Below, piece by piece: positions 33,459 through 43,032 of a DNA stretch of 64,000 bases. Position numbers and translations under genes: made by a program. The DNA is from Candidatus Gastranaerophilales bacterium (GTDB taxonomy: Bacteria > Cyanobacteriota > Vampirovibrionia > Gastranaerophilales > Gastranaerophilaceae): NCBI GenBank assembly GCA_944325635.1, contig CALVBD010000007.1:31768-95767 (forward strand), written 5' to 3'. Numbering within the stretch: position 1 is the first letter of the stretch; each line of letters starts with the position of its first letter. The notes beneath the pieces were generated by a model, which was given only the letters and a program-made list of their open reading frames with translations, was not told where the DNA came from and searched no databases.

Positions 33459-35105
33459 ATGGAAATTACTAATGATGATTTAACACTCGGGATAAAGCCG
33501 GAGGATGAAATTCTTCTGGTAAATGAAATTTCCGAAAAATATGACAGGTTTGAAGATTACCGTATGCAGCAGCTTACTGACATAAAGCTGGTAAGAGATG
33601 CTATATATAATCCTGCAAGCCAGAATGTTAACGGCTGGGGAAGTAAGATTGAATTACCGGATATCTATGAACTTGCGCAAACCTTAAAATCCCACATAAG
33701 CGAAAATTTGTATTCCCATCCTGATGCAATGTTTGATGTTTCCGGAACAACTCCGCAGACTCAATCTTACGCCAATAAACAAAAAGCCATGCTTGTCAAC
33801 ACTTTTGAACAGATGAATATTGAAAACGAATTGGAAAAAGTTATTGATAGTATTGTTGAAACCGGCGAATGCACTCTTTTTATCGGCTGGGAAACCGTTA
33901 TAAAACAAACCCGCCGCGCAAAAACAATTGAAGAAGATATGAAAAACCCCGACGGCAAAACTTTTGTGCTGGAAGATAAAGTCGTTTACGACAACGCAAG
34001 GGTTAAATTCATAAAAGCTGAAGATTTTGTGTTTGATAAATCAAACCGCGATAAGTGGGACAGTTGTGCAAAAATCTATAGAACCTATGCAACTATTGAC
34101 GAAATATTCTGCGATAAATCAAACAACCTCTTGAATAAAGAAAAACTGGAAAAACTGAAAGGAGTGGTGGCAAAGAAAAAGAACAGGAACGATGAAAAAG
34201 GAATTGACGAAAATAAACTTGAGATTTTGGAATTCTGGGGTGATATAGAACTTTCTGACGGCAAAATTTTACGAAATCGTCTTGTAACTGTTGCGGGCAG
34301 ACGGGAAATTATAAGGTTTGAAGCAAATCCTTTTGTTATAAACCCGTTTATTCATGCAAATATAATTGAAAGTCCTGCAACTGGCAGAGGAATTTCACCA
34401 CTAAAAGTGGCATTAGTTCTGAATAATGTTTCATCAACAATTTTGAATAAACAAATTGATGCTCTTGCCTTGATGATTAATCCTCCGTATCTTGCACCGA
34501 AAGGCTGCTTTAAAGGTCAGCAGGATGTCAGACCCGGTAAAATTATTGAATACGACGCCGCACTAATGCCTGCCGCACCGACCCCGATAAGTTTTGATAA
34601 AGCTATGCAGGGCTGGGATTTCCTTAACTATTTCAAATCCACTACAGAAAGTGCAACCGGAATTTTCAAAAATATGGCGGGAAATTTACAGGATGTTCAA
34701 CGAACCGCAACAGAATTGAATTACTCCGTAAGCGGTCAGGAAGCACGGCTTAATATGATGCTTGATGCAATTAACCGTAAAATTATAATTCCTATGGTGG
34801 AAAAAACAGCCGAGATTATTGCAAACTTTAAATTCGGCGATGAACTTATCAGAATTGAAGATCACGGCAAATATATTTTTGACAGAATAAACGATGATGT
34901 CAGAAATTCAAACTATATCTACCGCTACGGCGATAGAAAGGCAAGCTTTGAGAGAAAAACAAGGCTTAAAGAACTTTTTGAAGTGGTGAAATCTTTTGCA
35001 GAAGTTCCGACTGTTGCAGAGCAGGTTGATTGGCTGGAATGCTTCAAATTCGCTCTGGAACAATATGGAATTGAAAATGCAAACAATTTTCTTGTAAAAT
35101 CTTAA
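33459..35105 (+). CDS. Phage portal protein (P22-like)
   Basis: The 548-residue protein has EISEKYDRFEDYRMQQLTDIKLVRDAIYNPASQNVNGWGSKIELPDIYELAQTLKSHISENLYS-type N-terminal helices, then PFVINPFIHANIIESPATGRGISPLKVALVLNNVSSTILNKQIDALALMINPPYLAP in the wing/stem region. This is the pattern of long podoviral portals. It forms the dodecameric DNA channel at one capsid vertex. Intact, with a terminator after it. Confidence 0.8.
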   Translation: MEITNDDLTLGIKPEDEILLVNEISEKYDRFEDYRMQQLTDIKLVRDAIYNPASQNVNGWGSKIELPDIYELAQTLKSHISENLYSHPDAMFDVSGTTPQTQSYANKQKAMLVNTFEQMNIENELEKVIDSIVETGECTLFIGWETVIKQTRRAKTIEEDMKNPDGKTFVLEDKVVYDNARVKFIKAEDFVFDKSNRDKWDSCAKIYRTYATIDEIFCDKSNNLLNKEKLEKLKGVVAKKKNRNDEKGIDENKLEILEFWGDIELSDGKILRNRLVTVAGRREIIRFEANPFVINPFIHANIIESPATGRGISPLKVALVLNNVSSTILNKQIDALALMINPPYLAPKGCFKGQQDVRPGKIIEYDAALMPAAPTPISFDKAMQGWDFLNYFKSTTESATGIFKNMAGNLQDVQRTATELNYSVSGQEARLNMMLDAINRKIIIPMVEKTAEIIANFKFGDELIRIEDHGKYIFDRINDDVRNSNYIYRYGDRKASFERKTRLKELFEVVKSFAEVPTVAEQVDWLECFKFALEQYGIENANNFLVKS

Positions 35106-35117
35106 CTCTCTCTTTCT

Positions 35118-35161
35118 GTGCCGCATATTCTGTTTCCTCCTTATTGTGCGGCACTTTTTTT
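35118..35161 (+). terminator. Terminator after portal
   Basis: The stem GTGCCGCA/TGCGGCAC has a T-rich loop of about 20 nt and is followed by TTTTTTT. Confidence 0.85.
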
Positions 35162-35237
35162 AGGAATAGCCATATGGTTATTTAATAATCAAAATTGTTT
35201 ATAGTATAATTTAATAATGCGAAAATCCAATCTATAA

Positions 35238-35263
35238 GTCATTCTTAGGAATGGCTTTTTCAT
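35238..35263 (+). terminator. Second small terminator before the large terminase gene
   Basis: GTCATTC-TTAG-GAATGGC is followed by TTTTTC. The remaining gap to 35333 has no other clear signal. Confidence 0.5.
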
Positions 35264-35332
35264 TGTGAATTGCTGCTGTGTTTTGGTTTAGGAATATGAA
35301 CGCCGTGGCGGTGGATTAGGAAAAGATTAAAT

Positions 35333-36622
35333 ATGGAATATAAATTATTGAAGGCGCAGAGGGAATTTCTTGAAATTCCTCATAATTATTCGCTTGATGT
35401 TGCCGTTTATCAGGGTGGTTACGGTTCGGGGAAAACTTTTGCAGGCTCGCTTCTGGGGATACTGCTTGCTCTTAAATATCCTGGTATACGAGGGCTTGTA
35501 GGTGCACAAACTTATACTCTTGTACGTGATACGACTCTACAATCTTATTTTGAGCATTTAGAAAATATCGGTTTTATTGAAGGTATTGATTACGAATGGT
35601 CATCTTCTTTGCAGAAATTATCATTTCAAAACGGCTCGGAAATACTTTTTAGGCATTTTGATGAACCAAATAAATTAAAATCCTTAAATCTTGGGTTTGT
35701 TGAAATTGAAGAAATGTCCGAGGTGCCGTATGAGACCTTTAAAGTTCTTCTATCCCGTATGCGCCAGCGTGTCAAAAAATCGTGGAAGAATTTTACTTAC
35801 AGAATTTTCGGGCATACAAATCCCGAAATGCAAAGAGGCTGGATATATAAGACTTTTGTAGATAATCTTGCACCGAATTATCGTCTTATTTCAGCCCCGA
35901 CAACTCAGAATATTTATCTGCCTGATGGTTTTTGCGACGAACTAAAAAAAATCTACGATGAAGAATATTACAGGATTTTTGTACTTGCGCAAAACGGAGA
36001 AGTTAATAATAATCTGGTTGTCAAAGGGTTTACTGATGACAATGTAAAAGATATTGCATATCAGCCGGAAATGGATTTACATATATCCTGCGACTTTAAC
36101 GTTGATCCAATGTGTTGGGTTTTCGCGCATAAGACAGATGATAAGGTCTTTTATTTTGATGAAATCGCTATTGAAAATACAACAACAGCCGGTGCCTGCG
36201 ATGAATTTTGCAGAAGATACTCTAATCATAAAGGAAAAATTATCGTAAACGGGGATGCCTCAGGCGATAACAGAAGCTGCACAAGTGAATATACAAATTA
36301 TGTCATTATCAAGAAAAAACTTCTGCAATACGGCTATGACGCTGATATAAGAATAAAAGCTTATAATCCGCCCATAAAAAACAGAATTGCCGCGTTTAAC
36401 GCCAAAATCAGAAACGCAGACGGTGATGTCTGTCTTTATGTTGATAAAAAGTGTGAGAAACTTCTTTATAATATCTACAATTTAAGATATAAGGAAGGCA
36501 GTTCAAAAATAGATATTCCGAGCTATCAACAAATAAAACAGAACAAAGAACTGAAATTCCTCTCTCATCCGATAGATGCAGCGTCGTATCTTGTGGATTT
36601 TTATTGGCCTATTACGTTATGA
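35333..36622 (+). CDS. Phage terminase large subunit
   Basis: The 429-residue protein has Walker A GGYGSGKT (28-35), Walker B FVEIEE (122-127) and the C-terminal RNase H-like nuclease with acidic residues at CDFNVDP (Asp254), VNGDASGD (Asp308) and SHPIDAASY near 420. It is the ATPase motor and nuclease that packages DNA through the portal. All catalytic residues are present, so the motor looks functional. The length is normal. Confidence 0.9.
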   Translation: MEYKLLKAQREFLEIPHNYSLDVAVYQGGYGSGKTFAGSLLGILLALKYPGIRGLVGAQTYTLVRDTTLQSYFEHLENIGFIEGIDYEWSSSLQKLSFQNGSEILFRHFDEPNKLKSLNLGFVEIEEMSEVPYETFKVLLSRMRQRVKKSWKNFTYRIFGHTNPEMQRGWIYKTFVDNLAPNYRLISAPTTQNIYLPDGFCDELKKIYDEEYYRIFVLAQNGEVNNNLVVKGFTDDNVKDIAYQPEMDLHISCDFNVDPMCWVFAHKTDDKVFYFDEIAIENTTTAGACDEFCRRYSNHKGKIIVNGDASGDNRSCTSEYTNYVIIKKKLLQYGYDADIRIKAYNPPIKNRIAAFNAKIRNADGDVCLYVDKKCEKLLYNIYNLRYKEGSSKIDIPSYQQIKQNKELKFLSHPIDAASYLVDFYWPITL

Positions 36623-36675
36623 CAGATATTTGTTTGTGGCTTGTGCCGCCCCATATATCAAAGAAAGGATTTTTT

Positions 36676-36909
36676 ATGGAACAATTTTTACAGTATTCAC
36701 CAATATTAATAGTGGTTGTCGCATTTTTAATCCAGCAGCGAATAGTTGTAACCCCCGAACAACTGGAGAAAAAACACCGAGAAATTATAGAAGATGTCGA
36801 AGAACGATTTGTGTCTATCCATAGTTTTCATGATTTGAAGGAGCAATTTTCCGAAATGAAAGATAAAATAGACAAAATTTACGATTGTGTAATTCAAAAT
36901 AATATGTAA
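36676..36909 (+). CDS. Small single-span membrane protein
   Basis: The 77-residue protein (MEQFLQYSPILIVVVAFLIQQRIVVTPEQLEKKHREIIEDVEERF) has one N-terminal membrane helix and then a coiled coil to the end. ATG 36676 is supported by AAAGGA; the extension back to 36604 overlaps the terminase gene and is unsupported. Its topology is that of class III holins or Rz-type spanins, but no motif confirms this. Confidence 0.65.
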   Translation: MEQFLQYSPILIVVVAFLIQQRIVVTPEQLEKKHREIIEDVEERFVSIHSFHDLKEQFSEMKDKIDKIYDCVIQNNM

Positions 36910-37022
36910 ATATATGTAACAAAAAATTTATTATATTTTAAAGTTTTCCGTAAAAATAGCCGTAGACATGAATACCAGAAGTATATGTTACTAAGATAAA
37001 ACGAAAGGAAAGCGGAAACTAA

Positions 37023-38780
37023 ATGGGATTGGCAGCATCACAAGCTAGATTTTTAGCCATAACTTCCAGAAAGAACAGCTGTGAATTTCAATCAATGCAG
37101 TTGGCTCAGCAGAAGCTTTCTTTGTCGCGAGAACTGGAAGATGCAACAACCGAATATCAGCAGGCATTAAATAAAACAACACTTGTCTGGGATGCGGATG
37201 GTTCCGGTGCATATACTTATGATTTGAATTATGATTTGTTAATGTATCCGTCAGAAGTAAACGATTATGTACCTTGGATGGTATCACGCCGTGACGGAAA
37301 AATTGCATTAAATTCGGATATGGCACGTGCTGCAAAACTTGCAGGTATTCCTGAAGGCGGAACAAATACTCCGACAGAAGAAATGTATGAGGCGTTCTTG
37401 ACCGCAATGGTTGCCTGCGGCGGTATGTCAGAAACTTCAGCACGTTCTTGTCGCGCAATTGGTTGGCAAAGCACAGTCGGTGTAGGCGGAGTGTTGCTTG
37501 ATAAAACTGAATCTTATGAAATGACAATTACCAATATGATTAACTATATTGATATTGCAGCAAGCAAACTTGAAACAGGCACTGATAAAGAAAGAGAACT
37601 CGCTGAAATTTTAACGTTTACTATCCCTGCATACGATTCTGGTAAAGAAGTTTCAAAGGATAATATGTTATTTAAAGAATCTCTTGATTCAGAATCTGCA
37701 TATATAACAATTAACGGTAACAGAGTATCTAACGAAAACAGTGATATAACATTTACTCTTGCTGATTTGTTGAATGAAAATGTTTCAATCGTATTTACAA
37801 ACGAAAAAACGAAGAAAGGCTTCTTCAAAAGGATTGCATCTGCCGTTAAGAATATGTTAGGCGCAGGAACTTCAGTTTGCGGAGGTAAAGCCGGCATTGA
37901 AGGTTTATTAGGTTCAGGTACTTTATATCCTGATGATGCAACAGAAGAAGATAAATTAGTTATAGATATGGCAGACCAGATAATACAAGGTTTTATGGCT
38001 ATATTGGATGTCGGTGAAGAGGAAACCGATGTACAGGCATTTAACTATGCTATTCAGGAAACACTTGCATTACTTGGTGATACAAGAGACTTAGGCAGCA
38101 GAAACCACTCAAATGATGCGTTTAATGATTGTGTTACAGCTTCAAGCGACACAAACGGCTGGGTATCAAAGGGTGCTTCTAAAAATAAAAACTATGGTTC
38201 AAGAGCTATAAGCTTGTCAAGCTTGGCTGAATCCTTCCTGACATTCTATGCTCAGGGTAAATCAGGTTATACTGATGACTATTATATCAGACAGGATGCT
38301 AACAAATCGTCTTATGTAACCGATGATTACGGATATTACTATAAAATTAAAAACCCTAATGATAACGGTTGGTCAACACAACAGATTTATGAATCAGAAT
38401 TCTATAGTGCATTGTTCAACAACTTATGTCAGAACGGGTGGTATGAAAATATCTATATTGAAGATAAAGAATATCTTGATAACGCGTTGAAAAACGGACA
38501 ACTGTTTATAACCGCGATAAATCAGGACGGTTACTATTATCAGGATAAGTATAATGCAGGTGCATATATTATAGAAGCCAGTGACGAGGATGCGATTACT
38601 CAGGCTGAACTTGCTTATACACAAAAGAAAAATAAAATTAATTATAAAGAAGAACAAATTGACCTTGATATGAAAAATCTTGACCTTGAAATTTCTTCAC
38701 TCACAACTGAATATGACACGGTTAAGAATATGTTGACCAAGAACGTTGAAAAAACATTCACTATGTTCCAGAGCGGCTAA
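37023..38780 (+). CDS. Large flagellin-like (helical ends) protein, MGLAASQARF family
   Basis: The 585-residue protein starts MGLAASQARFLAITSRKNSCEFQ. The first 50 residues and the last 55 (LAYTQKKNKINYKEEQIDLDMKNLDLEISSL) are long amphipathic helices, with a variable, acidic, Tyr/Asn-rich domain between. This end-helix plan is that of flagellin/hook-type exported filament proteins. There is no Sec signal. AAAGGAAAG precedes the ATG. The gene starting at 63684 shares the N-terminus, so it is probably a host family, not phage. Its 3' end overlaps the GT2 gene by 20 bp. Confidence 0.65.
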   Translation: MGLAASQARFLAITSRKNSCEFQSMQLAQQKLSLSRELEDATTEYQQALNKTTLVWDADGSGAYTYDLNYDLLMYPSEVNDYVPWMVSRRDGKIALNSDMARAAKLAGIPEGGTNTPTEEMYEAFLTAMVACGGMSETSARSCRAIGWQSTVGVGGVLLDKTESYEMTITNMINYIDIAASKLETGTDKERELAEILTFTIPAYDSGKEVSKDNMLFKESLDSESAYITINGNRVSNENSDITFTLADLLNENVSIVFTNEKTKKGFFKRIASAVKNMLGAGTSVCGGKAGIEGLLGSGTLYPDDATEEDKLVIDMADQIIQGFMAILDVGEEETDVQAFNYAIQETLALLGDTRDLGSRNHSNDAFNDCVTASSDTNGWVSKGASKNKNYGSRAISLSSLAESFLTFYAQGKSGYTDDYYIRQDANKSSYVTDDYGYYYKIKNPNDNGWSTQQIYESEFYSALFNNLCQNGWYENIYIEDKEYLDNALKNGQLFITAINQDGYYYQDKYNAGAYIIEASDEDAITQAELAYTQKKNKINYKEEQIDLDMKNLDLEISSLTTEYDTVKNMLTKNVEKTFTMFQSG

Positions 38781-39705
38781 TAAATTGTTTTAATAAATAT
38801 AAATATGAAAAAAGCACTGTTAAGAATAAATTAACGGTGTTTTTTTTGCCGTAAAGTTTTACAAAGTCTTTCCTGTTTTCAAAAATAAATTTCAAAGTTT
38901 CAGGCCGGACGTTGATGTTATTTATAATATTCGTAAAGGTTACGAAATCGTTATTATATTTTGTATTGCCGCAAATATAGGAGGAATTTCCTGCATTATC
39001 TCTGTGGCGTCTGTGAGCGGTAAGAGGTTCATAAATTATCGCGGAACCGCCGATTAAGTGTGCAAAATTAAAGAGAAATTTATCCGGACAAATCCTCCAT
39101 TTATCGGTATTTTCATATTTTAAAAGCAGTTCTATTGATGATTTTCTGAACATAGCAGAACTGTTCGGCGACCAGAACCATCCGCCGAAATGCGCCTTAA
39201 GGAGTTTAAAATCCGGATGGTCAACGTCAAATTTAAAAAGTTCGTCAAGATTTTTAATATTAAAATGTTTTTGTTTTTGCGGCGATGCAACGGAATAAAT
39301 TGTATGAATATTGTCATTTTCATCAATTTCCGCAATAAGCGATGATGTAAAAGCAACGCTTGTTACCATGTGGACTTTTATATGAGCTTTTGCGTAATCC
39401 GGCAGAAGGATATCGTCTGAATCTATAAAACTGACGAACTGTCCGTTTGCCGCTTTAAGTCCTGTCAGCATAGCTGCGAGCTGCCCCTTATTTTCTTCGT
39501 GTTTAATAAGCGTAATTCTTTTATCCTGATTGCAGGCTATAAATTTTTCGCAGATTTCTAAAGATTTATCCTGAGAGCAGTCATCCACGATTATAATTTC
39601 AAAATTCTCATAAGTCTGATTAATAATGCTTTCAAGCGTTTTTTGGATAAATTTTTCGTAATTGAAAGATGTTACAACAAAGCTTACAAGCGGAAGTTTA
39701 AGCAT
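38761..39705 (-). CDS. Family 2 glycosyltransferase
   Basis: The 314-residue protein starts MLKLPLVSFVVTSFNYEKFIQKTLESIINQTYENFEIIIVDDCSQD, the GT-A start, with SFIDSDDILLP as the metal-binding DxD. It transfers a sugar from a nucleotide donor to an envelope glycan; the acceptor is unknown. ATG 39705 is chosen because it overlaps the upstream gene stop by 8 bp and has GGGGG before it; a start at 39747 would lie well inside that gene. Confidence 0.85.
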   Translation of the reverse strand: MLKLPLVSFVVTSFNYEKFIQKTLESIINQTYENFEIIIVDDCSQDKSLEICEKFIACNQDKRITLIKHEENKGQLAAMLTGLKAANGQFVSFIDSDDILLPDYAKAHIKVHMVTSVAFTSSLIAEIDENDNIHTIYSVASPQKQKHFNIKNLDELFKFDVDHPDFKLLKAHFGGWFWSPNSSAMFRKSSIELLLKYENTDKWRICPDKFLFNFAHLIGGSAIIYEPLTAHRRHRDNAGNSSYICGNTKYNNDFVTFTNIINNINVRPETLKFIFENRKDFVKLYGKKNTVNLFLTVLFSYLYLLKQFISRSGT

Positions 39706-40777
39706 TTTCCCCCTTTTCGCTGTTGTCATTGGCAATACATCTTTCAAGTTTTTTATTATACATTATAGAAGATATGAATGCAGCTATAATGAAAGCTAAA
39801 CCAATCAAGCCTGTTATAACTTCCGGAACTTCTTTTACTGTAGAAACCAGCATAATTAAAGCAAGAGCACCGATAGCCCAGTGAGCACCATGTTCAAGGT
39901 ATCGGAATTGAGCAAGGGTTTTCTTTTCTACAAGCATAATAGTGAGCGAACGTACGAACATTGCGCCGATTGAGAGACCAATAGTAATAATAATAATATC
40001 TTTACTAAGAGCGAATGCCCCCAGAACACCGTCAAGAGAGAAAGAAGCGTCAATAAGTTCCAGATATATAAAACTTATTAATCCTGTACACCCTGCACTT
40101 TGAACCGCGCATTTTGCCGCGCGCATTTCTTCATGTTTTTCAAGGTAATGAGTAATTCCGTCTATCAAAAGATATGTCAAAACACCGCAAACACCGGCGA
40201 TTAAAACGTGAAGCTTAACTTCTTCTCCGACAAAATTCTGAGTTACTAAAAGAAGTCCGAGAGATATAATAACCTCAATTCCTTTTATATGATCAAGATG
40301 CGAAAGAGGAGCTTCAATTTGTTTAATCCAGTGAACATCCTTTTCGTGGTTAAAGAAGTAATTCAAAAAGAGCATAATAAGAAACATTCCGCCGAAAGTC
40401 ACGATTGGTGCGTGGGTTTCGTGGAGATAGTGTGCATATAAAGCCGAATTGGATGTCGCAATTCTTGCAACTTCAAGCATACTTAATTTGGCAAAAATAG
40501 ATACAACGAGAATAGGGAAGAGAAATCTCATTCCGAAAACAGCGATTGCAATACCCCAGGTTAAAAATCGGTGCCTCCATTTATGGGACATTTTCTCGAG
40601 CTTCATAGCATTAACAACCGCGTTATCAAACGATAAACTTACCTCTAACACGCCGAGAACAAGTGCTATGAAAACACACGCCAATCCTGTTCCATGATGA
40701 ACATGTTCACCCCAGAGGTAGGCGCCGATTATGCCTGCGATTGTAATAATATATGACCCAAGAAAATATTCTAACAT
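39698..40777 (-). CDS. TerC-superfamily membrane protein (DUF475)
   Basis: The 359-residue protein has about nine hydrophobic helices. VLEVSLSFDNAVVNA and ELIDASFSLDGVLGAFAL are the paired D-containing motifs of TerC/YjbE/DUF475 proteins, which are linked to metal (manganese, tellurite) export. ATG 40777 follows GGAGAGAG; 21 extra upstream codons are not supported. It is coupled to the GT2 gene downstream. Confidence 0.82.
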   Translation of the reverse strand: MLEYFLGSYIITIAGIIGAYLWGEHVHHGTGLACVFIALVLGVLEVSLSFDNAVVNAMKLEKMSHKWRHRFLTWGIAIAVFGMRFLFPILVVSIFAKLSMLEVARIATSNSALYAHYLHETHAPIVTFGGMFLIMLFLNYFFNHEKDVHWIKQIEAPLSHLDHIKGIEVIISLGLLLVTQNFVGEEVKLHVLIAGVCGVLTYLLIDGITHYLEKHEEMRAAKCAVQSAGCTGLISFIYLELIDASFSLDGVLGAFALSKDIIIITIGLSIGAMFVRSLTIMLVEKKTLAQFRYLEHGAHWAIGALALIMLVSTVKEVPEVITGLIGLAFIIAAFISSIMYNKKLERCIANDNSEKGENA

Positions 40778-40852
40778 CAATCTCTCTCCAAAAATTTCTC
40801 TTACAGGCTTAATATTAGCGTAAAATCGCATTTTTGGCAAGTTATGGTTGAC

Positions 40853-41677
40853 CTATTCTTTGACTCCGCCCTGCATAATGTCATTGATAAAATATTTCTT
40901 GCCGATAAGAAAAACTCCGATTACAGGAATTGTGCAGATAACTGAACATGCAAGAAGTTCTCCCCAGAGAGTAATTTCCCTGAAACTCCCTTTAAAAATA
41001 GCAAGCCCGACAGGGAGAGTTCTCATAGCTTCTGAATTAGTAACTATTAAAGGCCACATAAAACTGTTCCATGTTGTGACAAACGTAAACAGTGCAAGCG
41101 TTGCTACAGTTGGAATTGCAAGAGGCAGCGCAACTTTAAAGAAAGTTTGGAAAAGGTTGCAGCCATCAATTTTTGCTGCTTCTTCCAAATCTTTCGGCAT
41201 TCCGAGAAAATACTGGCGCATAAGAAATATCCCGAAGCCGCCAAAAAGTCCAGGCAAAATTAATGCTTGATATGTATCAATTAAATGCATTTCTCTCATA
41301 AGAAAAAACAGCGGAATAATATTGACCTGCGGCGGTATAAGCATTGTGATAAGTATTATCAGAAATAGTGCATTTCGAAACTTAAAATGTAACCTTGCGA
41401 ACGCGTATCCGGCAAGAGAAGCAAAAAGAACCTGACCTATAGTTGTAATTACCGCAACAACGAGACTGTTAAAAAAATATCTGCTCAATGGAATTTGTTG
41501 AAAAACATTTTTGTAATTATCAAGCGTGAAACCTGAATAAAAAATCTTGCCGGCCTGGGAGAAAATTTGATTACTCCGGACAAAGGATAAATTAATCATT
41601 GCGAAAAACGGATACAGCATACTGATTGCAATTAGTATGAGAATAATATATCCAAAAATAACGCGGCGATTTTTCAT
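40853..41677 (-). CDS. Carbohydrate ABC transporter permease (MalG type), orphan
   Basis: The 274-residue protein has six hydrophobic helices and the permease EAA motif EEAAKIDGCNLFQTFFKVALPLAIP. The last residues MQGGVKE are typical of MalG-type sugar permeases. No MalF partner, binding protein or ATPase is adjacent. ATG 41677 has no ribosome binding site but lies 6 nt after a perfect TATAAT (41689-41684 on the minus strand), so it is probably leaderless. Confidence 0.9.
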   Translation of the reverse strand: MKNRRVIFGYIILILIAISMLYPFFAMINLSFVRSNQIFSQAGKIFYSGFTLDNYKNVFQQIPLSRYFFNSLVVAVITTIGQVLFASLAGYAFARLHFKFRNALFLIILITMLIPPQVNIIPLFFLMREMHLIDTYQALILPGLFGGFGIFLMRQYFLGMPKDLEEAAKIDGCNLFQTFFKVALPLAIPTVATLALFTFVTTWNSFMWPLIVTNSEAMRTLPVGLAIFKGSFREITLWGELLACSVICTIPVIGVFLIGKKYFINDIMQGGVKE

Positions 41678-41704
41678 AGAAAAATTATATAACAAAAAGA
41701 TGCT

Positions 41705-41965
41705 AAGAGAAAAAGAGTATAGGACGTTAGGACGATACGTGCAATAAAAAGGTGCGGGGTGAAGAGTGAAGAATTTTCGCCCCTCTCCCCTTGCGGGATA
41801 CAAAGGGAACCGCTGAGCTGTGCGAAGCGTGTGACCCTGTATGCCTTGTGCTGAGGGTTTGGGTGAGGGGTATCAGAGAAAACCCTTCGGCACTTACGTG
41901 TTACCTCCATTGTAAAGGAAGGCAAAAGGATTGATTGTTTTGGCAAAAGACTCACAATGACATAA
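41705..41965. repeat. Mosaic of short dispersed repeats
   Basis: In order: AGGACGTTAGGACGATACG (41722-41740), GGGGTGAAGAGTGAAG (41756-41771), a CCCCTCTCCCCTTGCGGGATAC...TTGTGCTGAGGG block (41780-41876), CCCTTCGGCACTTACGTG with the CCTCC arm (41882-41922) and a degraded GATTGATTG...CTCACAATGAC block (41928-41962). Confidence 0.75.
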
Positions 41966-41971
41966 AGAAAG

Positions 41972-41996
41972 GCGGGGAATGTGTCCCCGCTGATTA
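41972..41996. terminator. Hairpin before the pilin C gene end
   Basis: GCGGGGA-ATGTG-TCCCCGC is a perfect 7 bp stem without a good T-run. It lies about 65 bp beyond the pilin C stop on the minus strand and may end that transcript. Confidence 0.45.
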
Positions 41997-42060
41997 TAAC
42001 AAAAAGATAACTTATGTTAAGCGCATATTGTCCAACGAGCCTTTCGCGCTTCAAGTAAAA

Positions 42061-42789
42061 TTACTTACCGCCATAAAGAACAGCATCACCAGCGTCAGTT
42101 GCCGGAAGTATTGTTTGGTCGTACATAACAACAGGATAGATATCTGTAGGATTTGTTACGACACACTCTCCCGCAGGACTATCACTACCGCAAACAACCT
42201 CTTTATTCGGATTTTTTTCTCCGTTAACATCTATTACCCCCCTACAATTTACCGCTGCTTTTCCAGATTTATCCCCTTCAGAACAACCCATTACTGTCTT
42301 AGGAAATGTAAATGTAATTCCGTCGTTGAAATATAATGTGTAATTGGTATCAACACCAAAAACATCTTCTGTCTCATCTTTCATCTTGTTATTAGAGCCC
42401 ATGCTTTTTAGTAACGCTTTATAGATGTTACCTTCAGTTTTGACAACATACATACGATGATCAAACAAATTGAACAGAGAAGGGGGCTCATTGCCTGACT
42501 CATCCTTGCCTGCAACAGTACTTGTAGTCTGCGACAAATCATAGTCATCAAGAGCAACGTTCAAAACTACAGCCTGAGACAATACAGATAATGCTTTTTT
42601 GTAAGCTGTTTTGTACTGTGCACCGTTTGTTGAGTTCATCAATGTAGGCATTGTCATTGCTGCTACAACACCGATGATACCCAAAGTAATCAGAACTTCT
42701 GCCAATGTAAACGCATTTTTGCGAGAACCTTTAAACATGTCTACGTGTGTAGCACCTTCTGCCAAAGTAAAACCTAAACGTTTTGTCAT
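42061..42789 (-). CDS. Type IV prepilin-like protein with duplicated FTLAE motif (pilin C)
   Basis: The 242-residue protein has GFTLAEGATHV (about residues 6-16) and then NAFTLAEVLITLGIIGVVAAMTMPTLM (about 25-51), so the prepilin cleavage motif occurs twice, only the second leading into the hydrophobic helix. The C-terminal domain has several Cys. ATG 42789 is chosen because AAAGGTG precedes it. It is divergent from the XRE gene at 43033. Confidence 0.85.
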   Translation of the reverse strand: MTKRLGFTLAEGATHVDMFKGSRKNAFTLAEVLITLGIIGVVAAMTMPTLMNSTNGAQYKTAYKKALSVLSQAVVLNVALDDYDLSQTTSTVAGKDESGNEPPSLFNLFDHRMYVVKTEGNIYKALLKSMGSNNKMKDETEDVFGVDTNYTLYFNDGITFTFPKTVMGCSEGDKSGKAAVNCRGVIDVNGEKNPNKEVVCGSDSPAGECVVTNPTDIYPVVMYDQTILPATDAGDAVLYGGK

Positions 42790-42961
42790 AATTTTCACCT
42801 TTCTTTTTCTTAAACGAATCTTTTTATAAGCTATGTACAAATATCTCTTAACTCCCTTGACTGTCACCAATATTTATAGAAGGAGCAGTTTATAAAGTAT
42901 TTGTTGTACACTTATTTTAAACTATTACTAAGTAATTCTCAAGTAGTTTTAAGAGAACATT

Positions 42962-42985
42962 ACGTATTTTTTACTAAAAATACGT
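42962..42985. promoter_or_regulatory. Palindromic operator between pilin C and its XRE gene
   Basis: ACGTATTTTT-TACT-AAAAATACGT has perfect 10 bp arms. TATTAT (43021-43026) follows, 6 nt before ATG 43033. The half-site ACGTATT also forms the palindrome at 62565-62583. Confidence 0.7.
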
Positions 42986-43032
42986 GAACAGATTACTTAT
43001 TTTTGCCGTTAATGTGTGTATATTATATAAAA

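Noticed and set aside
36604..36675. Longer start for the small membrane protein
   Set aside because: The extension overlaps the large terminase end and has no ribosome binding site, whereas ATG 36676 has AAAGGA.
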